Positions 57,478 to 64,000 of a DNA stretch of 64,000 nucleotides are shown here, piece after piece (positions within the stretch are counted from its first letter, which is position 1; every line of letters starts with the position of its first letter). Position numbers and translations under genes: made by a program. The stretch is from positions 62,540 to 126,539 of the forward strand of contig NZ_SDGY01000001.1 in NCBI RefSeq assembly GCF_008107645.1, given 5' to 3'. Below the pieces are notes generated by a model that searched no databases, was not told the DNA's origin, and was given only the letters and a program-made list of their open reading frames with translations. Origin of the DNA: Leuconostoc litchii (lineage in GTDB: Bacteria; Bacillota; Bacilli; Lactobacillales; Lactobacillaceae).

Positions 57478-57500
57478 AAAAATACCTACTGTATTTTTCT
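57478..57500 (+). terminator. AT-rich terminator after rfbD
   Basis: AAAAATAC-CTACT-GTATTTTT, T-rich at the end. The stem is weak but placed between two operons. Confidence 0.55.
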
Positions 57501-57528
57501 TGCCAGTATTCCTTAAACATGATCTAAT
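57500..57528 (+). promoter_or_regulatory. Promoter of the WxL locus
   Basis: TTGCCA and TCTAAT are spaced 17, with TG one base before the -10. The 5' UTR holds the palindrome AATAGCTATT. Confidence 0.6.
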
Positions 57529-57601
57529 AGAATAGGAACTCAATAGCTATTGAAGGCAGATTGAGCTATTTGTTTGGGAGAATTAAAAGAGGATAACTGA
57601 T

Positions 57602-57880
57602 ATGAATTCTGATAGTTATGTAACCATTAGTTTTTCAAATGACATGGGTATTCCAGTAGATAAACACAATGAAGATGAATATTATGTACTTGGCCCTAAA
57701 AACAATACTTCGAAGAGCAACATATTTATTGGCGTAAACGGTCATCAAGAGAAAAAAAGTATTTTACCTGATACGGGGTCAGCATCAGGCTTTGACGGCT
57801 TGTTATTCATCATTTTTAATATTATAATATTAATGGTGTTTTTATACACATTGCGTCAATCTGATTTTGAGACGGATTGA
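57602..57880 (+). CDS. Small LPxTG-type protein of a WxL/Csc locus, no signal peptide seen
   Basis: The 92-residue protein ends in a sorting-signal-like region: LPDTG at about residues 56-60, a hydrophobic segment (LLFIIFNIIILMVFLYTL), then RQSDFETD instead of the usual basic tail. Csc clusters of lactic acid bacteria contain a small LPxTG protein (CscB) next to WxL and DUF916 proteins, which fits this position. An in-frame TAA 14 bases upstream means there is no N-terminal signal peptide. It may be a decayed or unusual CscB. Confidence 0.6.
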   Translation: MNSDSYVTISFSNDMGIPVDKHNEDEYYVLGPKNNTSKSNIFIGVNGHQEKKSILPDTGSASGFDGLLFIIFNIIILMVFLYTLRQSDFETD

Positions 57881-57900
57881 GAAGAAAATGGAGAATAATG

Positions 57901-58677
57901 ATGATTAATAGAAAATATGCAGCAATTCTGCTAGGGTCTGCGGCAGCAACAGCATTAGTAGCTGTTACTCAAGTGTCAGCAAGTCAAACAACTGGAACGG
58001 TTACTTTCGAAAAAAATACCGACGGGATTAAAGTTTTGGACCCAAATGATAATTCAAAAGAATTTACACCTGGTTCAACCGATGGAACAAGTGACTTAAC
58101 AAATAACATTGATAATGGTCTTTACTTGGCTTATGTACCTAACTTCAACTTTAACACACACAAGGTGAACCAAATTCGTGATAAGGTATTTTTCGCTAAC
58201 ACACAAGCCGAAGGCCGTCCTAATTTCGTTCAAGTTTCTGATTTGCGATCAAAAAATAGTAGCAAATGGAAGCTTGATGTTAATATTGGTGCATTTACAA
58301 ATACCAATGACTCAAGTGATAAGTTAGATGGTGCAGCATTGATCTTCCGTAATATAAAAGACCAAGATGTAACGGATGGTACAACTTCTGCACTCACAGG
58401 TTCAACAACACTAGGGGATAATTTTTCTAGTTTAATGAATGGACAAAATTCGGCAGCAAATGCGACTGCAAGTGAAGCGGCGTTTAATATGGAGGCTGAC
58501 GGAACATCGAATTCTTTGATAAAAGGTGCTAATGGGACACATCTGTTAACTGCTGGAAATCAAAGTACTGCTGCTGTCAGTGTTGGTTTGTATGTGCCTA
58601 AGAATACACAATCTGCTGCCACATATAATTCAGATATCACATGGACATTATCTCTTGATCCAACCTCAGGAAACTAA
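57901..58677 (+). CDS. WxL-domain cell-surface protein
   Basis: The 258-residue protein has a signal peptide (INRKYAAILLGSAAATALVAVTQVSA) and a WxL domain that binds peptidoglycan non-covalently. The proximal motif is in SSKWKLDVNIGAF and the distal one is TWTLSLD near the C-terminus. The domain makes up almost the whole mature protein. ATG 57901 is seven bases after GGAG. The next gene is its usual partner, a DUF916 protein. Confidence 0.9.
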   Translation: MINRKYAAILLGSAAATALVAVTQVSASQTTGTVTFEKNTDGIKVLDPNDNSKEFTPGSTDGTSDLTNNIDNGLYLAYVPNFNFNTHKVNQIRDKVFFANTQAEGRPNFVQVSDLRSKNSSKWKLDVNIGAFTNTNDSSDKLDGAALIFRNIKDQDVTDGTTSALTGSTTLGDNFSSLMNGQNSAANATASEAAFNMEADGTSNSLIKGANGTHLLTAGNQSTAAVSVGLYVPKNTQSAATYNSDITWTLSLDPTSGN

Positions 58678-58685
58678 TTACTATT

Positions 58686-59759
58686 ATGACCATTAAATGG
58701 ATCACAAAGTATCGATTGATTCAATTTCTGCTGGTGGCTTTATTTGTTTTTGCACTATTTCCGGTTTTAGTAAAAGCTGACAATTCAACAACAGGATCAG
58801 GATTATCTTTTACCGTCAAGACAAATTTGCCAGATAATCAAATTGATAAAAAGAACGATTTTTATCAATTGAAAATGACACCTGGTCAAAAGCAAACTGT
58901 TACGGCGACGGTATATAACACGACGAATAAACCACAGACTATTAAGATTAATGTTCAGACCGCATCAACATCTATTAATGGGACAATTGACTATTCTAAG
59001 GCACTAACTAATTGGGATAAATCATTAAAGTACAAGCTAAACGAAATTGTTTCTTATCCGAAACGTGTTACGGTACCGGCAGGTAAATCACAAGATGTTT
59101 CGTTTGCTATTTCAATGCCAGAAGATAGTTATAAAGGTATTTTGTTAGGTGGCATTACATTCAATCAAGTAGATGATAATCAATCGGAGCCATCTAGTAA
59201 TACGACTAATATTCAAAACAAGTGTGCTTATGCAGTGGCCATGATATTGAAAGAATCTGATGATCAAGTAATACCTAATATTAATTTGCAGTCAGTAAAA
59301 GCTGGACAAAATAATGGACACAATGTGATAGACGTTAAACTACAGAATGACCAATCGTTACTAATGTCTAATGTTAAAGTAGTTGCTAAAGTATATTCTG
59401 CAGCAGGTAAAAAACCGGTATATACTACCGTTAAATCCGATATGCAAATTGCGCCAAATAGTCAATTTAAGTACCCTGTATCTTTACAAGGGACACCAAT
59501 GCAACCTGGAAAGTATCGATTGGAGTTGGCAGTGACTGGCACGGCTTATAAAGACCCAAAAACTTGGCATTTTACAAAAAACTTTACAATCAAACGTCAA
59601 GAAGCAGCTAGCTTTAATCAGTCGGATGTTGATGTTTCAGCCAATACAAACAATCATTTGAATATCTTTATTATTATTGGTATCATTCTTTTCATTATCA
59701 TTGTTATTTTGTTTGTGCTGTTAGTTTTAAGACGAAAAAATGCAAAAAAGAAATCATAA
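58686..59759 (+). CDS. DUF916/DUF3324 WxL-interacting membrane protein (copy 1)
   Basis: The 357-residue protein has a signal peptide, the WxLIP signature (FTVKTNLPDNQIDKKNDFYQLKMTPGQKQTV), a second beta domain (ILLGGITFNQV, YAVAMILKESDD) and one C-terminal transmembrane helix followed by RRKNAKKKS. Such proteins bind WxL proteins and peptidoglycan at the membrane. It is closely related to the gene at 61483. Confidence 0.92.
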   Translation: MTIKWITKYRLIQFLLVALFVFALFPVLVKADNSTTGSGLSFTVKTNLPDNQIDKKNDFYQLKMTPGQKQTVTATVYNTTNKPQTIKINVQTASTSINGTIDYSKALTNWDKSLKYKLNEIVSYPKRVTVPAGKSQDVSFAISMPEDSYKGILLGGITFNQVDDNQSEPSSNTTNIQNKCAYAVAMILKESDDQVIPNINLQSVKAGQNNGHNVIDVKLQNDQSLLMSNVKVVAKVYSAAGKKPVYTTVKSDMQIAPNSQFKYPVSLQGTPMQPGKYRLELAVTGTAYKDPKTWHFTKNFTIKRQEAASFNQSDVDVSANTNNHLNIFIIIGIILFIIIVILFVLLVLRRKNAKKKS

Positions 59760-59822
59760 CATTAAATAATTTAAAAAAATAAATTCTTTTAATATTAATT
59801 GAGCAGATGATACGTAAGATGT

Positions 59823-59853
59823 AAAAGCAGAAGAGATTTTGCTTTTTTATTTT
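59823..59853 (+). terminator. Weak terminator after first DUF916 gene
   Basis: AAAAGCA pairs with TGCTTTT and is followed by a T-rich tract. Confidence 0.6.
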
Positions 59854-59863
59854 TCATAAATGT

Positions 59864-59892
59864 TTTACAAATATAGACAATCATAGTAAAAT
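59864..59892 (+). promoter_or_regulatory. Promoter of the second WxL unit
   Basis: TTTACA and TAAAAT spaced 17. It separates the locus into two transcripts. Confidence 0.65.
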
Positions 59893-59954
59893 TTAACTAA
59901 TTGTGTGTCCAATTATCTTAGATTTATGAGATTGTGAAAGAAGGAGAATTGTGT

Positions 59955-61496
59955 ATGATTAATAATAAAAAAATGATTTTGTTAATCACTTCTTTAGTAA
60001 CATTCTCGGGTATGCTCGTCGTGTATCATGAATATACCAAAAATATAGTGTCTACTATTAATTTACAAGAATCGCCATCTCAGCAATACAAAATACAACC
60101 CTTAGCAAATGAATCCTCTACAACAACTGATTCTGAATTAACTGATGCTGGTAACTGGGTCAGTAATTTACCGATTGATGAATCGGGCGTGTTAGGCATT
60201 GCTGCTAACTTTAATATTTTTGCTAATCATATTTCCAGTTCGAGTTATCAGCAATTGACAGGTAATTTTGCTACAAAAAGTCTATTAAGTGATAGCAGTA
60301 TTATTGGTAAAAAGGATACGCTATCTTACATTCAATCGGAAGTTAAAGCCATTCCATGGGGAGTAATTAACAATAATTCAGGCAAGTTAATCTTGGGGCA
60401 ACAATTTCACTATAATAAAAATTCAACAATGTTAACAGACGGTAGTAATACAGTTAAAATAGTTGACAGTGGTCTTTATCGAGAAAACAGTAATCAAATA
60501 GATTTTGATAATGAATTTATTCGACTGAAAGAAAATTCGAAAAAAATTGCCGACTTTGCTCAAAATAATAACCCAGTGATTACTGATTCAGGTGTCTGGG
60601 GGAAACAAAATGTTAATTTGAGCAACTTAAAGCCAATTGATGGGATATTGTACATTAACTTTAAGAGTTTATCTGATCTACAAACCTTTTACAATTCAAC
60701 ATCTTCTAATATGCCATCTGATGTAAAAACTATTGTCATCAATATGGATGTGGCAACTGACATCAAACTTGATTTAGGTACTCAAAATCAAGCATTAGCT
60801 GGTAAAAAGGTGATGTTAAACTTTTATAATACATCACAAAATCAACAATTTGACAAGAGTATTAATTTGGGTAATCAGTCTGTAAATTTAGGATTGATAT
60901 TTGCGCCAGCAGCTACGGTTAATGTTTCTCATGGTTATGCTGGTAGTGTAGTGGCCAATGAAGTTACTAATTCAAATAGTAATGCATTAACACCTTTTCC
61001 TGACATTGATGTGCCGACAGATGATAATACACCGAAATCAAGTTTAATTGTGCCTAAAAACATTGATTTTGGGAAAGTATCTATTAATTCGGTGAATACT
61101 ATCACTAAAGAGTGGTCACCGGAGGAACAAAAACAATTGGTAGTTGGTGGGCCAAAGGATAGTAACTTAAAAATTAATTTGTCAGTTTCAAATCAAAAAA
61201 TTAATGGCAACACCCTTAGCGAACAACAAGCCTTGACTTGGAACTTAATTTACACGGATCCAAAAACGCCTACCAATAATCATACACAAGCGATTAATCA
61301 GGGGGCAGGAATTATTAATTATTGGCGTTGGAATGGTAATCAAGACAGCGCTTGGTATCCTTTAAAAGACTGGACTTGGAATAAAGCTAATCAAACTAAT
61401 CCATATTACGAATTTCAAATTACTAATCTCAAAAATATTCAGCAAGTCGGACAATACACGGCTGATTTAACTTGGACGATTAATGATGCGCCTTGA
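59955..61496 (+). CDS. Secreted protein: choice-of-anchor-A-like domain plus C-terminal WxL-like domain
   Basis: The 513-residue protein has an N-terminal hydrophobic segment (MILLITSLVTFSGMLVVYH) that may be a signal or anchor. A domain resembling the choice-of-anchor-A family (VLGIAANFNIFANHI, SVNLGLIFAPAATVNVSHGYAGSVVANEV) follows. The end looks WxL-like: IDFGKVSI, TWNLIYTD and TADLTWTIND. That class is defined by one surface domain joined to different anchors; a WxL-like anchor would suit this locus. ATG 59955 is eight bases after AGGAG. Ligand unknown. Confidence 0.7.
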   Translation: MINNKKMILLITSLVTFSGMLVVYHEYTKNIVSTINLQESPSQQYKIQPLANESSTTTDSELTDAGNWVSNLPIDESGVLGIAANFNIFANHISSSSYQQLTGNFATKSLLSDSSIIGKKDTLSYIQSEVKAIPWGVINNNSGKLILGQQFHYNKNSTMLTDGSNTVKIVDSGLYRENSNQIDFDNEFIRLKENSKKIADFAQNNNPVITDSGVWGKQNVNLSNLKPIDGILYINFKSLSDLQTFYNSTSSNMPSDVKTIVINMDVATDIKLDLGTQNQALAGKKVMLNFYNTSQNQQFDKSINLGNQSVNLGLIFAPAATVNVSHGYAGSVVANEVTNSNSNALTPFPDIDVPTDDNTPKSSLIVPKNIDFGKVSINSVNTITKEWSPEEQKQLVVGGPKDSNLKINLSVSNQKINGNTLSEQQALTWNLIYTDPKTPTNNHTQAINQGAGIINYWRWNGNQDSAWYPLKDWTWNKANQTNPYYEFQITNLKNIQQVGQYTADLTWTINDAP

Positions 61497-62547
61497 TAAA
61501 AAAACAAAAATATTAAAAGTATGCGTTAGAAATTTGTTGATTATAGCAGGCTTGTTTTCGTTATTAACGAGTTTTTCAGAGTTGGTTCAAGCAACTGAAA
61601 TGCCGTTTACAGTTAAAACAATTGTTCCTGATAATCAAATTGATAAAAGGAAAACATTTTTTAATTTACAAGTAAAACCTAGTCAACAGCAAATAATCAC
61701 TGCAAATTTGACAAATACAACGTCACAAGACGTTACAATAAAAGTTAACGTCAATAGTGCTAAAACAAATGCTAATGGTGTAATAGAGTATGGAGAAACT
61801 AACATCAGAGCTGACAAGTCATTGGAGTATGCAATTCCTGATTTAGTAAAATATCCATCTGAGGTTAAGATTTCTGCGAATAGTTCAAAAGAAGTGCTAT
61901 TTCATATTACAATGCCAAAGAAAAAATATAACGGTATTATTTTAGGTGGCATTGTATTTCAACAAAAAGAAAGTAGAATTAGCCCATCAGTAAAAGGAAC
62001 TAGTATTCAAAATCACTATGCTTATGCAGTTGCCTTGAGTTTGAAAGAATCAGATAATCAAGTATCGCCTAATTTGAATTTATTAAAAGTTAGTCCAGGG
62101 CAAAACAATGCTCGTAATGTAATTAGTGCTCAGATTCAAAATGATAAATCAATATTATTATCAAAAGTTAAGGTGAGTGCTAAAGTTTACGCGAAAGGTG
62201 CTAAGACACCAGTGTATACATCTGTGACCACTGATATGCAAATTGCGCCAAATAGTAACTTTAAGTATCCTATTTCTTTAAACGGCACAGAAATGAAACC
62301 AGGTAATTATACACTGAAAATGTCTGTTACTGGGACAGCTTATGTTACCCCAAAAACGTGGTATTTTACTAAGAATTTTAAAATAAAATCAGCAGAGGCA
62401 AGTTCATTAAACAAATCTGATGTTGATATCAAGGCTAACACTAACAATAATAATTTGATATTTATTTTGGTAGGGTTGTTGTTATTATTAATCGTTACGA
62501 TATTAATTATCATTATTATTCGACAAAATAAAAAACTGAAAAAGTAG
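61483..62547 (+). CDS. DUF916/DUF3324 WxL-interacting membrane protein (copy 2)
   Basis: The 354-residue protein repeats the architecture of the gene at 58686: signal peptide, FTVKTIVPDNQIDKRKTFFNLQVKPSQ, GIILGGIVFQQKES, YAVALSLKESDNQV, C-terminal helix and basic tail. It starts 14 bases inside the preceding gene, so it is translated with its likely WxL partner. Confidence 0.92.
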   Translation: MMRLDKKTKILKVCVRNLLIIAGLFSLLTSFSELVQATEMPFTVKTIVPDNQIDKRKTFFNLQVKPSQQQIITANLTNTTSQDVTIKVNVNSAKTNANGVIEYGETNIRADKSLEYAIPDLVKYPSEVKISANSSKEVLFHITMPKKKYNGIILGGIVFQQKESRISPSVKGTSIQNHYAYAVALSLKESDNQVSPNLNLLKVSPGQNNARNVISAQIQNDKSILLSKVKVSAKVYAKGAKTPVYTSVTTDMQIAPNSNFKYPISLNGTEMKPGNYTLKMSVTGTAYVTPKTWYFTKNFKIKSAEASSLNKSDVDIKANTNNNNLIFILVGLLLLLIVTILIIIIIRQNKKLKK

Positions 62548-62584
62548 TTTACTAACATTTTATTTTGTTCCTTTAAAAAATTTT

Positions 62585-62627
62585 CAAGCAGTCAATTCCA
62601 TTTGTGAAATTGACTGCTTATTTTTTT
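62585..62627 (+). terminator. Terminator of second WxL unit
   Basis: AAGCAGTCAATT pairs with AATTGACTGCTT and is followed by seven T. Confidence 0.92.
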
Positions 62628-62692
62628 GATATAATTTCATTAATACTTATGTAAATGATAACTTAAGGCACGAAGGAGGTACAATAATTGAC

Positions 62693-63685
62693 ATGATACA
62701 AGTAGTAAATTTACGCACGCTAGCTTCAAAAGCACATACTCGTAATTTAAAACCCTATCTTAGTCAGTTAGGGTTAGTATCAATTCGTGAACGAGAAATA
62801 CAAGGAATCAAGCGCTTAGTTAATCACTTCAATAATATACAGATAGAACTAGATAATTTTTATGTTGGCTATAGTATGCCCAAAGTCAGTAAGGAATTTG
62901 ATTTACTTGTACTTGATGCACAACATCGTGTGATTAATATTGAACTCAAAAGTCAAGCTGATTACGATGAAGATAAAATAAAAAAGCAATTACTAAGCAA
63001 TAAATATTATTTATCTCATATTACACAATGGGTTAGATTGTTTACATATAATTCAGCATCAGATATTTTATATACATTGACAGAGAGAAATGAATTACAG
63101 ACAACAGATATTTCTTCAACGCAAGCATTTTTGAACGCTGACTTTTACAATATTATGTGTGATTTCAATAGTGTTAATGTTGGCGACTTAGATAATATTT
63201 TTCAAACACAATTATATTTGGTTTCGCCGTTTAAAGAAACGAGTGATTTTTTGAAAGGAAAATACTTATTAACCTATCAGCAACAAGAATTTCAAAAGCG
63301 CATGCTAAGCATTAAACGACCAGGTGTCTATGTGATAAAGCTATCGCCAAGTAATGGTAAAACTTTAATGATATATGATACCATTCAAAAACTAAGAAAA
63401 AGTAATCGTGTTTTACTGGTTTATGGCAACAAACTTAATGCTACTCAGATACGTTTTAAACGTGATTATGGTTGGCAAATTTTACCAATTCGACAGTTTG
63501 TGAAGAAAATAAAGGCGAATAAATTACAAATTGTTGATTATATTTTTATTGATGAAGCACAAAATTTATCTGTCAAAAATTTAAATATACTGCATAACTA
63601 TTTTGAAAAAATGTTAACAAGAGTTATTTTAGTCAGTGATTCAAAAAGTACTTTGAACTGTCATCGCTTTTTAACAATTAGGTAA
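62693..63685 (+). CDS. Nuclease-like domain fused to a partial P-loop ATPase
   Basis: The N-terminal third has a PD-(D/E)xK-like pattern (KEFDLLVLDAQHRVINIELKSQ), as in NERD or related nucleases. The second half has a P-loop-like SPSNGKTLMIYDTI and Walker B YIFIDEAQNLS, as in DUF2075/helicase ATPases. It stops about 40 residues after Walker B, where relatives usually continue with more helicase motifs, so it is probably truncated. GGAGG lies 13 bases before ATG 62693; ATT 62687 is better spaced. Function unknown. Confidence 0.55.
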   Translation: MIQVVNLRTLASKAHTRNLKPYLSQLGLVSIREREIQGIKRLVNHFNNIQIELDNFYVGYSMPKVSKEFDLLVLDAQHRVINIELKSQADYDEDKIKKQLLSNKYYLSHITQWVRLFTYNSASDILYTLTERNELQTTDISSTQAFLNADFYNIMCDFNSVNVGDLDNIFQTQLYLVSPFKETSDFLKGKYLLTYQQQEFQKRMLSIKRPGVYVIKLSPSNGKTLMIYDTIQKLRKSNRVLLVYGNKLNATQIRFKRDYGWQILPIRQFVKKIKANKLQIVDYIFIDEAQNLSVKNLNILHNYFEKMLTRVILVSDSKSTLNCHRFLTIR

Positions 63686-63790
63686 CAGACTTCTAAGGAG
63701 TATTGAAAAATAGTAGTTATTATGTCAAAATTGGGTGTTAGTATAGCGTGTGTGTTAAGCGTTTATCTTCATGTCGTGGGAGAGTGATAC

Positions 63791-64000
63791 ATGAAAAAAA
63801 TATTAGGCATTATTGTTGCTGTCGTGTTAGTCATTGTCGGTATCGTGGTTCTTGGGCATCATATCAATGATTCGTCAAAGACATCTAAATCTACAACAAC
63901 TTCTAAAGTAGTAAAAAGTTCTTCTGAAAGCTCGAAAATAAGTTCGTCAAGTAAGTCGTCTTTGTCAAGTACATCATCTTCTAACGAAACGGCACAGACA
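63791..64000 (+). CDS. Membrane-anchored or secreted Ser-rich protein, 3' truncated by window
   Basis: The frame is open to the last base. The first 70 residues are MKKILGIIVAVVLVIVGIVVLGHH, a hydrophobic anchor or signal, followed by a low-complexity Ser/Thr/Lys linker. No Cys lipobox is seen. GGGAGAG precedes the ATG. The functional domain lies beyond the window. The stretch 63686-63790 before it has no gene with support. Confidence 0.7.
   Translation, partial: MKKILGIIVAVVLVIVGIVVLGHHINDSSKTSKSTTTSKVVKSSSESSKISSSSKSSLSSTSSSNETAQT

Noticed and set aside
57416-57601. Missed signal-peptide exon or frameshift before the LPDTG protein
   Set aside because: All three frames contain stops and none encodes a hydrophobic leader, so no repaired longer gene can be proposed.
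63722-63787. 21-codon frame MSKLGVSIACVLSVYLHVVGE before the last gene
   Set aside because: No ribosome site, overlaps the ribosome site of the next gene, and no features of a real peptide beyond hydrophobicity.

Overview
The window is low-GC Firmicutes DNA and looks like a Leuconostoc-type heterofermentative lactic acid bacterium. The markers are a full-length xylulose-5-P/fructose-6-P phosphoketolase (23516-25882) together with phosphate acetyltransferase, AddA/RexA, RqcH, a C-minus bL32, an infC-rpmI-rplT operon and many Lactobacillales-type families. The genus is inferred from this combination, not from a database search. No CRISPR array, insertion sequence, prophage or rRNA operon was seen. 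There is one tRNA, a tRNA-Leu with anticodon CAG.

Layout. 1-9126: DNA repair, translation and nucleotide housekeeping (addA end, ogt-like, rimM-trmD, panE, msrA, rnz-recJ-apt, a DUF368 lipid-carrier transporter). 9123-14392: a methyltransferase with a small membrane protein, a PTS-IIC-like transporter behind a leucine-rich leader peptide and attenuator, a LURP-one protein, ung, pta and tRNA-Leu. 14210-23474: serC-serA-pgpA-like behind a serine-rich leader peptide and attenuator, a YebC-type regulator, purA with a long structured leader, and argG-argH-argF. 23516-28700: phosphoketolase, then a TPP riboswitch followed by a three-gene operon that resembles the bacimethrin (thiamin antivitamin) pathway. 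28690-36817: rqcH, an AhpC/AhpF-like pair with a PerR-type box, SemiSWEET, an SDR protein, cutC, rpmF, pnuC and a DUF1361 protein. 36792-42699: infC (apparently starting at AUA) with an L20-type leader, rpmI, rplT, brnQ behind an isoleucine-rich leader peptide and attenuator, upp, an LCP-family protein and map. 42711-57415: a Wzy-type exopolysaccharide cluster with phosphatase/kinase control genes, a priming transferase, seven glycosyltransferase-like genes, a polymerase, a flippase and dTDP-rhamnose synthesis. 57500-62627: a WxL/DUF916 surface-protein locus. 62693-64000: a nuclease/ATPase-like gene and the start of a Ser-rich membrane-anchored protein.

Two regulatory and metabolic themes stand out. 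(1) The operon at 26471-28658 encodes a MilB-like nucleoside hydrolase, a thymidylate-synthase homologue carrying Asp at the base-recognition position that is Asn in true thymidylate synthases, and a SAM methyltransferase. Together these would convert CMP to hydroxymethyl-CMP, hydroxymethylcytosine and a 2-methoxy pyrimidine, and the operon sits behind a TPP riboswitch with its own terminator. (2) Three amino-acid transport or synthesis units (PTS-IIC-like, serCA, brnQ) are each preceded by a strong promoter, a 17-20 residue leader peptide with runs of Leu, Ser or Ile codons, alternative RNA pairings and a terminator. This is ribosome-mediated attenuation in an organism group where T-boxes are usually expected. 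A structured purA leader matches no riboswitch class I can recognise.
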